A DNA stretch of 64,000 nucleotides from Pseudogracilibacillus sp037071985 (GCF_037071985.1 NZ_JAXHDF010000009.1:124001-188000); one strand, 5' to 3'; positions 53,916-63,078 are shown, counted from the stretch's first letter. Numbers and translations are program-made. The notes: generated by a model not told the origin, from the sequence alone.

Positions 53916-54131
53916 AAATTAAATAACTCCTTGTTTCTGATTATGTTCCTATAAAATACGTTTATTTTGTTGTTTTTACTTAAATGACTTTTGTGCAACA
54001 ATAGAGAATGAACTATATACAGCTCATTTAACAAATAAGAGTAAATGCTTAGTCTTCTTTGAGAAAAGCACCCAATTATTCAATAAGCATTTAACAAAAT
54101 AATGAAAAAACAACTAAGTGATCATTGATTT

Positions 54132-54764
54132 TTAATATGTTTCGTTTTGAAAACCGTAATTCCATTCAAATGCAATATCAAGTAATTGCATACCTTGAGG
54201 TTTTTTACCAATTTTAATCAGTAATAATCCAGTTGCTACGGCTTGGATATATCCCCACTCTCTTATTGACATTGGTTCTACATTAGTTAATTCACCAAGA
54301 AAGATAGACCTTTTATATCCTATCTCTACAGGATTCACTACTAATTCATATACCCATTCCCGCATTAATACACCTAAGTCATATGCAGGCTCAGCAATTA
54401 ATCCATCTGGGTCGATAAATTTAAACATTCTCTCACTCTCAAAACTTCTTTCAACTTGTAGAATATTTCCATTGTGTGCATCACCCTGTACTAACACTCC
54501 GTTTTGCAACTTAGATACTCTCAAACGATTTTCTAAATAACTTAATGATTTATCTACAATACTTTTTTTCACAAGGCTTCTTTAACTTTAACCATAAATC
54601 TACAATAAAGGTCGAGAACCATGTAATGAGGGATTTACTTGATTGTAAATTAGTTTTCCCTGCTCTACAACTGTCCAAGTTTGCTTTAATAATTCACACA
54701 TAATTTCCATTTGAATCTTAGAACTTTAATTAAACTCACTTAGTGGTTTCCCTAATTTTTCAAC
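54132..54764 (-). pseudogene. Decayed aminoglycoside phosphotransferase (APH(6)/streptomycin kinase type)
   Basis: The last 146 codons are open and hold the kinase catalytic loop VLVQGDAHNGNIL, the metal Asp in FIDPDGLIAEPAYDLG and the C-terminal helices. Upstream the matching frame is broken: VEKLGKPLSEF ends in TAA, then SSKIQMEIMCELLKQTW to SRPLL ends in TAG, and a third frame (DLWLKLKKPCEK) leads back through an A7 run to the intact part. So at least one stop and two shifts have accumulated, and the N-lobe is missing. Not functional. Confidence 0.8.
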
Positions 54765-54882
54765 CTACTTTAAAACAAAATCCATGAACACTTGTAATTA
54801 GTTCTCTTGGTGGGATTTGTTTATCAGGTTTCCAAGTTAATTTTACTTTTGCTTCTCCCCAATTCACATATTTTGTAGTCAT
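54760..54882 (-). pseudogene. N-terminal fragment of a NUDIX hydrolase
   Basis: ATG at 54882 opens 40 codons. The string KVKLTWKPDKQIPPRELITS, followed by VHGFCF, matches the N-terminus of a NUDIX hydrolase group as I remember it. The NUDIX box itself is missing because a stop (54760-54762) and then the phosphotransferase remnant follow. The fragment points to a deletion that fused two genes. Confidence 0.6.
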
Positions 54883-55001
54883 GTATTTTTGCCTCTTATA
54901 ACCCTAATCTTCTGCCCCGTTTGTTCAATAAGGAATTCAAAAAAAGGGTAGTTAATGCTGCCTAGATCTCTCGTCGATATTGAACCAATTAATTCTGCCA
55001 T
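54879..55001 (-). CDS. Small 40-residue ORF with a strong ribosome site
   Basis: ATG at 55001 has GGAGGG six bases upstream. The ORF (MAELIGSIST...RGKNT) ends in TGA overlapping the ATG of the NUDIX fragment (ATGA), as in translationally coupled genes. No family is recognised. It may be the first cistron of a broken resistance or phage operon, or itself a remnant. Confidence 0.4.
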   Translation of the reverse strand: MAELIGSISTRDLGSINYPFFEFLIEQTGQKIRVIRGKNT

Positions 55002-55010
55002 ATTACTCCC

Positions 55011-55060
55011 TCCTTCGATTCCCCTGCATACTTCGACAAAAGGAGGGAAAATTCCTCTTT
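55011..55060. repeat. Dispersed hairpin repeat R1, copy 1
   Basis: CCCTCCTT and AAGGAGGG pair across about 22 bases, followed by AAAATTCCTCT. The same arrangement, with CTTCGACAAAAGGAGGGA shared nearly exactly (TTTCGACA there), recurs at 55895-55945. A weaker copy may lie at 55526-55560. Confidence 0.6.
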
Positions 55061-55066
55061 AAAACA

Positions 55067-55120
55067 AAAATAACGCCTGTTCAGTTCAAAAGAAAAAGCA
55101 CCTCGTATGAGATGTTTTAA
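55067..55120. repeat. Dispersed tandem-terminator repeat R2, copy 1
   Basis: Shares AACGCCT.TTCAG..AAAAGAAAAAGCACCTCG.-.TGAGATG with 56366-56415. On the minus strand it reads as two small hairpins, each followed by T-runs. It acts as the terminator of the 128-residue membrane protein gene. Confidence 0.6.
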
Positions 55121-55131
55121 CTTTTACAGTT

Positions 55132-55518
55132 TTAACTTAGATTCGATTTTCGCAATTCTAATTCCTTTTTCCTCTCTAGTAACATATCAATTAAACCTAA
55201 TCCTTTTGTGTCTAATTCTATCCTTCTTTTATAAATAACCGTTAATATTATCCAGCAAATTACGACTATTATACCTAATATTGAAGTATAGATATTAACA
55301 TTATTTCCAAACAATACAGAAAGAAAAACAGCTACAATGGATATTATCAGGTGATTAGCCTTAGCGTTTTCAGCCTTTGAATTTATTTCATTTCTAAGTT
55401 TCTCAATTCGGAATATTTTTTGCTCCGTTACTGTTCTTCCTTTAAAATAAGCTGATTTACATAGCATTTCATCCATTTCTTCTTCTAACTTATTAATCTC
55501 ACACTCTAATTCAGTCAT
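55132..55518 (-). CDS. Membrane protein of unknown function with coiled coil
   Basis: Length 128 residues. A charged helical N-terminus (about 1-50, likely coiled coil), two membrane segments (about 57-72 and 78-93) and a basic, charged C-terminal helix. SD GGAGGAAC precedes the ATG. No family recognised. It lies among prophage-edge genes and may be a phage accessory (cargo) gene. Confidence 0.6.
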   Translation of the reverse strand: MTELECEINKLEEEMDEMLCKSAYFKGRTVTEQKIFRIEKLRNEINSKAENAKANHLIISIVAVFLSVLFGNNVNIYTSILGIIVVICWIILTVIYKRRIELDTKGLGLIDMLLERKKELELRKSNLS

Positions 55519-55620
55519 TTACCAGTTCCTCCTTTCCTACCCATATCGGCAAGAAGGGATAAATACTTAAACCATAAAAATAAAGCTCGTGTGAGCGTTA
55601 AAAAATATTGATTTGACTCT

Positions 55621-55886
55621 TTAATAATAACAACTGCGTTGTTCCATATATTGTGTAATAAAGTCCTTCATCTCTGAAAAAACAGGAAATTCAGAAGGAT
55701 TATATATAAAATACAAGTACTGTCCGTTGATTTCAAAGGCCAAATCCGTATACTCTATCCCCGACTTTCCAGTTGGTGTCCAAATTCTTTCAGTTGAGGT
55801 CTTGATCCAATAAAAGAAAAATCACATTCTGTAACAAAGCCATGTGACAAATAAAAATCAATTGCTTCTGTAACATGTTTTTCCAT
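55621..55886 (-). pseudogene. Frameshifted gene of about 88 codons, function unknown
   Basis: ATG at 55886, behind GGAGGGATT, reads MEKHVTEAIDFYLSHGFVTE and on to FIGSR, where the sense frame ends shortly after. A second frame continues with STERIWTPTGKSGIEYTDL and runs to QYMEQRSCYY and a TAA at 55621-55623. The span is 266 bases, so one base is missing relative to a whole frame. Both halves read like one small protein. No family recognised. Sequencing error is possible. Confidence 0.6.
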
Positions 55887-55894
55887 AAAAATAA

Positions 55895-55945
55895 TCCCTC
55901 CTCATCTACATATTTCGACAAAAGGAGGGAGAATTCCTCTGTTTT
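55895..55945. repeat. Dispersed hairpin repeat R1, copy 2
   Basis: TCCCTCCT and AGGAGGGA flank CATCTACATATTTCGACAAA, followed by GAATTCCTCTG. Nearly the same layout as 55011-55060. In both places it lies just upstream of a minus-strand small gene and supplies its ribosome site. Confidence 0.6.
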
Positions 55946-56068
55946 TAGTCATAAAAAATACACCTCATTAGGTGTTCGTTGTGTCACATATACTAAGCAT
56001 CCGCCTATACGACATTCACCCACTCAGCATATGTTGGTCTTGATAACATATACAAGGGAGAGATTTTA

Positions 56069-56263
56069 GTGGATCCACGCTTAGCTCAACTTCTTCAAAA
56101 AACAAGTTTATATGGTACATTAGCAATGTATTATGAACACATTGATCCAGAAAAACACATTTATTTTTACAGAAAACATTTCGAGTATGAAATGCAATTG
56201 GTTCAACTTTATTGGGCCTTACAAGGTACAATGGAAAATCCTTCTCAGATAGAATGTTATTAA
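56069..56263 (+). CDS. Small protein of unknown function
   Basis: Length 64 residues, starting at GTG behind GGGAGA. Sequence MDPRLAQLLQKTSLYGTLAM is followed by a Tyr- and His-rich middle (YYEHIDPEKHIYFYRKHFEYEMQL region). Natural composition and plus-strand ribosome site support a real gene; the opposite-strand ORF is a shadow. No family recognised. Only plus-strand gene in this stretch. Confidence 0.55.
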   Translation: MDPRLAQLLQKTSLYGTLAMYYEHIDPEKHIYFYRKHFEYEMQLVQLYWALQGTMENPSQIECY

Positions 56264-56365
56264 GACTGAACGTTCGAAATCATTAATAAGAGGAGCCGAT
56301 TGGCTCCTTGCCTACTAATGGCTTTCATTGCGCCCTTTGCTCCAAAAATAAAAGAGACATAAAAA

Positions 56366-56415
56366 CAACGCCTATTCAGCGTAAAAGAAAAAGCACCTCG
56401 AGTGAGATGCTAAAA
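56366..56415. repeat. Dispersed tandem-terminator repeat R2, copy 2
   Basis: Minus-strand hairpins GCATCTCACTCGAGGTGC (then TTTTT) and ACGCTGAATAGGCGT (then TGTTTTT). Closely related to 55067-55120, with looser relatives near 55575, 55960, 56705 and 57395, all marking gene ends in this region. Confidence 0.6.
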
Positions 56416-56622
56416 ATTAAATTCCATCAACTTAAACATTTGAATTATACCTAAAACGAATGATAAAGACATTATAGGCAACACTATTATTCTCCATATT
56501 TTTAGTTTTATTAGTATAAATCCTATCACCAATGCAACAATAATTGGAACAACAAGAATTGTCGCCATGTATAAAACCATTGTATTCAAAGTCGAAGTTA
56601 ATGGACTTAAATCAATATCCAT
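56410..56622 (-). CDS. Small two-helix membrane protein
   Basis: Length 70 residues. Two hydrophobic helices (about 16-37 and 43-62) separated by a short KLKIW loop. The ribosome site is weak. Position next to a prophage allows a holin-like role, but charge pattern and size give no proof. Function unknown. Confidence 0.5.
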   Translation of the reverse strand: MDIDLSPLTSTLNTMVLYMATILVVPIIVALVIGFILIKLKIWRIIVLPIMSLSFVLGIIQMFKLMEFNF

Positions 56623-56768
56623 TAAAATATCGCTTCTTTTCAGTAAAATAAGTTTTTATTTTTATTTTACCATTAAAAGGGGCATAAAGTCCTAATTAAC
56701 CATAAAAATAACGCTCGTGTGAGCGTAGAAAAGAAGCACCATAACCGAGACGCTTATTGAGTAATTTA

Positions 56769-57272
56769 TTATAAGAGTAATTTTATCTCTTTTATTTGTT
56801 CTATGTGTCGCCGTTCATGCAAATATATTTGTTCAATCCATTGATCAAGAGGTAATTCACCAAGAGCAGGATGCTTCATTGATTTTTCCGCTAGTACAGA
56901 TTTATCTTCTATAGTATTAAGAAAACTTATCAATTTTTTTCTTGAATCTTTTAACAAATAAACTATCTGCTGAACTTCAAATGAATCTTCATCTGGTTCA
57001 ACGATTTTTGGAGCTTTAAACTTTTTCGTTCTATCTAATAATATAAGATTAACCTTTTTACGTTCTACACGAGTACTATCAATCTCTTTTAATCCCCATG
57101 CAATAGCCTTAATAGATGCCTTTTCCACTAAGACCAGGTGATGGCAAACCTGTGCTATACTCCACTTATTCATGTCAGGCTTACTATTAAATTGAGTATC
57201 ACTTAACAAAACAATTTCTTTTACGAGATCATTTCTCGTTTCATATAGATTGTCATTTACAGATTTATTCAT
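56769..57272 (-). CDS. DinB/DfdA-like four-helix protein
   Basis: About 167 residues from the ATG at 57272 (MNKSVND), behind AAGGGAG. DinB_2 pattern: WSIAQVCHHLVLVEKAS near 42 and YLHERRHIEQIKEI near the end, giving the three metal histidines. Members include bacillithiol S-transferases and stress-induced hydrolases. The role here is unknown. It is a bacterial-type gene within the prophage edge, so it may be phage cargo. Confidence 0.82.
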   Translation of the reverse strand: MNKSVNDNLYETRNDLVKEIVLLSDTQFNSKPDMNKWSIAQVCHHLVLVEKASIKAIAWGLKEIDSTRVERKKVNLILLDRTKKFKAPKIVEPDEDSFEVQQIVYLLKDSRKKLISFLNTIEDKSVLAEKSMKHPALGELPLDQWIEQIYLHERRHIEQIKEIKLLL

Positions 57273-57410
57273 AAGATTTTCTCCCTTCACCATGCAAGCG
57301 GCTCTCATCGCATATGGCGATCAATCATCAATAGTACTCTTTACTTCCTTTTTTATTATATTCCCATTATATAGAAAAAACAATATTTATTTTAACGATA
57401 ATAATAACGC

Positions 57411-57671
57411 CTAGTCAGTGTTTAAACTTTCTTTATATTGATTTAGATCATTAATATAAACATTTGCTTCATCTAGCTTTTTATCAACGATTAAAGCACG
57501 TAATCCGTTTGTATTACTCTTGTTTTGTTCATACTGTTCTTTGGTAATCTCGACTGGATTATTGTTCGTAAACTTAAAACCACTTGTAATATATTGCAGC
57601 TCAACACCCATATATTCCTCATTGTAGCCATTATCATACTTGAAATTAATTCCCGTTATCGTCACTCTCAT
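57411..57671 (-). CDS. Phage small hypothetical protein
   Basis: Length 86 residues, acidic, with a beta-rich start (RVTITGINFKYDNGYNEEYMGVELQY) and a helical end. Overlaps the DUF1617-like gene by 26 bases and has its own site (AAAGGAGAGG). It sits where phages encode small proteins after the tail fibre. No family recognised. Confidence 0.65.
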   Translation of the reverse strand: MRVTITGINFKYDNGYNEEYMGVELQYITSGFKFTNNNPVEITKEQYEQNKSNTNGLRALIVDKKLDEANVYINDLNQYKESLNTD

Positions 57672-58053
57672 TTACATCCTCTCCTTTATCTAAATTGAAT
57701 GCATCATATAAAATAGAAAGAGCGTAAGCATCATTTCCGGAAAACTCCTGCTCACACTCTTCACTAGTTAATTCCTTAATTTTTGCTTTGACAACATTTA
57801 AAGGCTTTAGCATGTTGCCGCCTTCCACAACAACCTTCTCATCAAAAAATGCTTTCAGTTCTTTTGTTCTTTTGTCTTTGTCGTCCATATAATCTTCTCG
57901 AATTGTTTTCTCACCAGTGGCCACAATTTCCAACTCTTTGCCAAGAAAATTTGTGAGTTTAGAGCGCATGACGCTTTTTAATCCTTTAAAATTTTCCCTT
58001 TCGAGGAAAACAATCACTCTTTCTAAGTCTATATTTCTAATTTCGATTTTCAT
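57646..58053 (-). CDS. DUF1617-like phage protein
   Basis: Length 135 residues. Start KIEIRNIDLERVIVFLERENFKGLKSVMRSKL and acidic helical remainder fit the DUF1617 group found near the end of Siphoviridae tail modules. Function unknown. It begins one base after the tail-fibre stop. Confidence 0.6.
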   Translation of the reverse strand: MKIEIRNIDLERVIVFLERENFKGLKSVMRSKLTNFLGKELEIVATGEKTIREDYMDDKDKRTKELKAFFDEKVVVEGGNMLKPLNVVKAKIKELTSEECEQEFSGNDAYALSILYDAFNLDKGEDVNESDDNGN

Positions 58054-58992
58054 TTATGCTGCCTTCAATTTATTTAACCGTTCCTCTAATTTGGCGATTT
58101 TAAAAATTATATCTTCCCTGGTTTCGTCTACTTTTAAATCTAGTTCTTGAATAGCTTTTGTATTGTAAGAGGTTAATTTGTACGTATTAATAGCCATGCC
58201 GTCTAAGGTTGCTATTTCTGGACTGTCCTCTGATATAAAACCAACTTGTTTTTCTTCCATTGGATCTTCAATCAAGTTATAATTTACGACTGTCAAACGA
58301 TTAATAACATTAAGTGCAATATCATCTAATTTTTCTATATTCGTCTTATACATTCGACTGGATGCTTGTGTAAATCCACTTGTCCTAACATTTCTATATA
58401 TAGTGTTTGCGTGAGAACCACCCCACAAACCATTACTAGTAACTCTAAGCTCTCCTGATGCTGCCCCAATACAAAAATTATCTCCAGTAGTTTCAGAGTT
58501 TACCCTAATGCTATGAGCCATAATTTCATTAGTCTGTAAATCACTATAAGTTGACGAACTCCCATTATTCATAATCCTTACACGGTTGCTCGACCTTAAA
58601 TATAGGACTGATCCATCATTAACTTGTAATTTGTTAGCGAACATATTCTTTGCACGTACATCACGATATACACCTTGAGTAGCTAAACCTTGAGACATTA
58701 CTCGTAATTCTCCCAAATCTGTTCCGATGTAAAAATGTCTTCCAAAAGGTGATACAACGGCAAGTGTTCTTGTTTTAATGTAGTCGTAATCTGTACTGCT
58801 ACCACTACCACCTAGCGTACTGTAGGTGACTGTACGTACCTCTCCTGTCTCTCCTGTCGCATTTGTGTCATTTGCAGCTAAATACACGTTTAAGTTAGAT
58901 GTACCTAATGCAGCACTCGTTACTAAACTAGCATCTGCTTGAAACCGAGTACTACCTCCAGCGTTATATCCATAAAAACCAGTACAGTAAGC
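58054..58992 (-). pseudogene. Phage tail fibre C-terminal fragment with S74-type chaperone end
   Basis: The ORF caller starts at GTG 58887, but family-like sequence (FYGYNAGGSTRFQADASLVTSA) continues in frame upstream to about 58992, with no ribosome site. The C-terminal 110 residues (SSRMYKTNIEKLDD to the end, with QVGFISEDSPEIATLDG) resemble the intramolecular chaperone (peptidase S74) that trims itself from tail spikes; a coiled coil closes the chain. The N-terminal part that attaches to the tail is missing. It directly abuts portal-region sequence. Confidence 0.7.
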
Positions 58993-59006
58993 AAATGTTA
59001 GCTGAA

Positions 59007-59273
59007 TTAGAACGCATAGCTAGAGCTGTCGAAGATAATGACCACTTTATCGAAGATTGCCTTAGTGGCTTCATCCACACCATCAAAATAAACATGTAGT
59101 GACTCTTTTGGAATAACTTCCTCTATTACAATATTTAAACGGTCAAACATGCTGTCAATCGTCAACAATGCTCGTTGTGCCTGTCTGTCGTTAACTAGGT
59201 TAGTATTATGCAAAATGGATAGTATTTCATCTTTCATTGCTCTTATGATTTCAAGGAGTTGTTTTTGATTCAT
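59007..59273 (-). CDS. Truncated phage gene downstream of portal
   Basis: 88 codons starting with an ATG that overlaps the portal stop (ATGA). The first 70 residues are helical (NQKQLLEIIRAMKDEILSILH) like small proteins encoded between portal and capsid genes. The last residues (VVIIFDSSSYAF) look out of place. The opposite strand over 58991-59055 reads coding-like (QMLAELERIARAVEDND), so the gene probably ends in a rearranged piece. Confidence 0.5.
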   Translation of the reverse strand: MNQKQLLEIIRAMKDEILSILHNTNLVNDRQAQRALLTIDSMFDRLNIVIEEVIPKESLHVYFDGVDEATKAIFDKVVIIFDSSSYAF

Positions 59274-60880
59274 TCTTCGTCATCCTGGTTATCTTCGATT
59301 GGATTCCCATCTGCAGCCCTATTGCCCATCATCTGCTGCAATGTCTGTCTACCATTCAATAAGGAGAAACTATCATCATTCGATCGCTCCGCTTCAATCC
59401 TGTACAATTCCTCCTGGATCCATTCTTCAGATGCATTTGGATTGTTACGTCTGATTGTTGTTTCAAGCGATTGTGTAGGTTGGTCATTAGCGCCTTCAAA
59501 TGCTAGCTTGTTTTCCTCAATTAATTCCTTACGACTAATTGGAATCATTGATTTCAACAAGATTTCTGGTTCTTCAATAATAACGGCATCATCATTGTAA
59601 TTCGCTAACCATAGCGCACTTTCAATTAACTGCTGCAGAAAGTAAATATACTCACCTTGAATTTGCTCAGCCTTGATAAGCGATGTAAATAAATCGTAGA
59701 ACTTAGCCACTCCCGATTGAGCGCCAGTTGCACTATTATCCATGTAGAAATCCACTACTTTTTCAGACGTTTTTGTTTCCATGAGCATAAGTTTCATCAA
59801 GTCCTTAACCCACTGAATATCACCAATCTTAGTAACATCAATTTGAATTACTTCTAACGCTTTTCCATGGTCGTCAAATGTAGTGATTTCTAAATCACGG
59901 TGATCGATGCGACCTTCTTCTCCGTATCTTTCATATGCCTTATTTTCTAATACTTCCATAATTTCCTTAGAAACAGCAATGCGTGGTTTCCCGTTACGTT
60001 CAAACGTGATCGCGTTACGAGTTAATGTCTAGTTAACTTCATCCTGTTTACCATCTTGCCCTTTCAGACAGGAAGATCCCAAAGGATTCATAAACGTTTT
60101 TTCATTTGGCCAGTAAATAATAAAAGGCCTACCCCGTCCGGGATAAACCTTTTCTAATTTTTCCATGCCTAGAAGCTCTTTTGCTTCATCTTCTTCGACT
60201 GCTTCGGTTTCCTTTTTATTATTTAATCGATAAAGTATATGCTTTGTATGCAGGTCCTCGTCTTTTACTTGTTCGCGATATACATGCAAATATTCCTCTC
60301 CATCGATTTCTATTTCATAAGCAAGATCTGCTCCCATTCCATCATCATGCGGATAATAAACGTCACGGGCCTTAAATTCAACACGCAATCCCTTTTCATC
60401 CAACCATGGAACGCCAACCAAGCCGCCATCCAATTGTTGTTGCAGGATATTTCCCCAATGTTCAAAAGCTAAGTTACTATTCTTTTGGATCTGATTAATA
60501 ATTTCTTGTTGAACATGAATAATCTTGCTTACTTCATCTCGTGGCTCGTCCACAATTTCATCTGTATTCTCGTTAATTTCTTCCGTTTGAAAATCATCCA
60601 CCGATAAAGACGATACAATATTACCGATAGAGCGACTTACAAGCATGGCTGGTATCTCAGGTATCAATTTACATATATTCGCAACTATGTACGGTGTTTG
60701 AACGTTTTGAGCATGTTGCGTACCGTACATAATATTATCCGTAATCTCACCTTTTTCAATAAGATGTTTAGCGCGCGGAAATATTTCTGCATGTTTCCCT
60801 TCGTATAAATCACGGTAATAAAAAATACTTCCGTGTGTTTTCTCTATTACGGAAGCATCGAATTTTTCCCAATTTGGCAT
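59270..60880 (-). pseudogene. Phage portal protein gene split by one in-frame amber codon
   Basis: Two ORFs (59270-59959 and 60029-60880) are one gene in one reading frame. The frame runs GKQDEVN, TAG (60029-60031), TLTRNAITFERNGKPRIAVSKEIM and on into MEVLENKAYERYG. Together they make about 536 codons, a normal SPP1/PBSX-region portal length. TAG probably replaced TGG (Trp), a single base change. SD AGAAGGTG precedes the first ATG. Unless an amber suppressor exists, no full portal is made. Confidence 0.85.
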
Positions 60881-60899
60881 GTATTCACCTTCTTTCTAT

Positions 60900-62195
60900 T
60901 TACCATACGTTAGTGCTGCTTATCCTTGCTTTAGGAGCAAATAAAATTGTTTGAATAAAATACCTATCTGCATCTAAGCAATGATCAAATTGTTTTATCG
61001 GTTTATCTTCTCCACGATCAGATGCTTTCTTATCCCATACATAAGAAGCAAATTCTCTAAAAGTTTCAACGCAACAATCGTTAAATAAAATCATCTTTTC
61101 ACTCAACGCTGTCTGCATATTTCTTATTCCATCCAACACTTCATTTTTAGCTTTTGTTACATGGAATCTATCTTTCTTTAATTGAGCAATAAAACTAGAT
61201 GCAGATGGATCCACTATAACTGACTTAACTCGAATACCTTTAGTGAATTTTTTCAAATCTTTGCTGTATTCCACATCTGTTTTTTGCTTACCACTGTTAC
61301 GACCATCATGATAATACTCTTTAACTTTGTACCAAGTGTCCTGATGCTTTCCCCATAAACTAAACGTTGTTGGGTTTTGCGTACCATAGTCAATAGCAAC
61401 GTAATATTCGGAGTATCTACGTTCCTCAGTGGGAACAACATGATCACCATGATTAAACACATCATAAATAACGCCTTCTGCAAGCACCCATAAACCTAAA
61501 ATAAATCGCTTGTAGAAAACGCCTGTAAACATTCTTTTATAACGATTTTTAACCCTTTCAGATAGAGAGGGGTTATCATCCATTGTAAAATGTAATCTTA
61601 TTAAGTTCTTTTCTTTCAAATTATCAATGTAATTTTCTTTAAACCAATGATACGGACTAGCAGGGTTACAATTGTACCAATACTTTGAACCATCAACCGA
61701 ACAACGTGCTTCCGCTTGGCTAACAAATGATTCAGGCATTAATGCCACTTCATCAAAGAACATACCTGCTAATGTAATTCCTTGTATCAAGTCCTGGGAA
61801 CTTTCATCTTTACCACCGAAAATATAAAAGTAATTTGTTTTACCTCTAAAGGAAATTGTTAAGAAGTTATCTGCTCGATGGTCCTTAACACTATATCCTC
61901 TCGATTTAAGCATTCTCTTTAAAGGACGAATTACGTTACGGCGAAAAGAGCCGATTGTCTTTCCTGCCATCCCGAAGTTTTCATCATCGAATGCTTCCAT
62001 TGCCCACATGACATAAGATAACGACATCACCACTGTTTTACCGGCACGAACGGAACCGTCACAAATGATGCCGTCTTTTTCTTTTACAGGAGATTTCGGA
62101 TGCCACCAGGTTAATATCTTTTTCTGTTTGACGGAAAATGACTTAAATTTAAATAACGCTGGCTTAAGTTTCTTCGGTGCTTCCATCACTGTCAT
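60900..62195 (-). CDS. Phage terminase large subunit (PBSX/XtmB type)
   Basis: Length 431 residues. ATPase motif DGSVRAGKTVVMSLS near 47-61, Walker B-like GMFFDEVALMPES near 143, and C-terminal nuclease acids in AIDYGTQNPT and the VDPSA region (VKSVIVDPSASSF). It cuts and packages phage DNA together with the small subunit. SD GGAGGTG precedes the ATG, and the gene overlaps the small subunit gene by 32 bases. It appears intact, in contrast to its neighbours. Confidence 0.93.
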   Translation of the reverse strand: MTVMEAPKKLKPALFKFKSFSVKQKKILTWWHPKSPVKEKDGIICDGSVRAGKTVVMSLSYVMWAMEAFDDENFGMAGKTIGSFRRNVIRPLKRMLKSRGYSVKDHRADNFLTISFRGKTNYFYIFGGKDESSQDLIQGITLAGMFFDEVALMPESFVSQAEARCSVDGSKYWYNCNPASPYHWFKENYIDNLKEKNLIRLHFTMDDNPSLSERVKNRYKRMFTGVFYKRFILGLWVLAEGVIYDVFNHGDHVVPTEERRYSEYYVAIDYGTQNPTTFSLWGKHQDTWYKVKEYYHDGRNSGKQKTDVEYSKDLKKFTKGIRVKSVIVDPSASSFIAQLKKDRFHVTKAKNEVLDGIRNMQTALSEKMILFNDCCVETFREFASYVWDKKASDRGEDKPIKQFDHCLDADRYFIQTILFAPKARISSTNVW

Positions 62196-63016
62196 CGTTC
62201 CACACCTCCACTGAATCGCCTAGCGCTTCGATAAATCCGTCATCTTCATATTCATCCATTGTTTCCCCGGACAGTCTTGCAATTTCTGCTCTCATTTTCT
62301 CTTCCTGCAATCGTTTCTTATCGTTATCAGATAATAGATCAAAGTATTTCGATAGCATTTCAATAGCCTTCATTTTGTCTGCTAGTTTTACGGATATACC
62401 ATCTTTACCCTGTTTAACTTCGGTTATGATAGTTCCATCTACTTCTTCGGAATCGACTAGATCGACGTAAGAAACATGATTCATAATCGGTTCGCCATCT
62501 TCATTAACCATAGGTTCACCACTGAATGAATCACCTTCAACTAATTCTCTACTGCCGAACATTACAAAATCGGTTATATCTGCAAAGGCAATGTCAATGT
62601 ATTTTTGAAGAATATCTCGGACATCCAACATTAATCCGCTTGTTTGTTCCTCTTTCAATCTTTCAATTTCTAAAGAAATGTTAGGATTTGCTAGGTGTCT
62701 ATGACCTTCCACTCTGGCAGTTGAATAAGCACATCCATAAGCCTTCTGATAAGCCTTAGTCGCATTGAAGTATTTAATGTAGTAAATACAAAAAAACCGT
62801 TGTTTATCAGTCAGATTATCCGAATCAACAACAGGCTCTTTTTCTTCTTTTTTTGGTTGCATCTTTTTTATTAGTTGCATCCCTCGACCACTTTTCCCTA
62901 CTTCTACGACTTTTCAAAGTACCTTCTTTTACGTCATGCTTTTCAGCTAACTTTCTAAAAGTGATCTTTGATGTTTCCCATTCATGTCTGATTTCTTCCC
63001 AATTCGACTTTGACAT
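62164..63016 (-). pseudogene. Phage terminase small subunit (XtmA type), frameshifted
   Basis: Two overlapping ORFs are halves of one gene. The first (63016-62825) holds the helix-turn-helix KLAEKHDVKEGTLKSRRSREKWSRDATNKK; the second (62880-62164) continues with KEEKEPVVDSDNLTDKQRFF and the terminase_2-like body. The shift is at an A7 run (62850s), where one A fewer would restore KKEEKE. The site may be a mutation or a homopolymer read error. Normal upstream SD AGGAGGT is 14 bases from ATG 63016, with an ATG-TAG in between. Confidence 0.8.
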
Positions 63017-63062
63017 CTACATTCGACCTACCTCCTAGTTATTATATTTAAGCATGAAAAAA

Positions 63063-63078
63063 GCACCCTATTGGATGC
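63063..63078 (-). terminator. Terminator upstream of the terminase operon
   Basis: Minus-strand GCATCC AATA GGGTGC with six T directly after. It ends the transcript of the 168-residue gene. Confidence 0.75.

Noticed and set aside
55875..56069. 64-codon plus-strand ORF
   Set aside because: It runs over the R1 repeat and antisense to the frameshifted gene; no ribosome site.
56016..56231. 71-codon minus-strand ORF
   Set aside because: Antisense shadow of the 64-residue plus-strand gene, which has the better start.
61253..61483. 76-codon ORF inside the terminase large subunit
   Set aside because: Alternative-frame shadow of the terminase gene.
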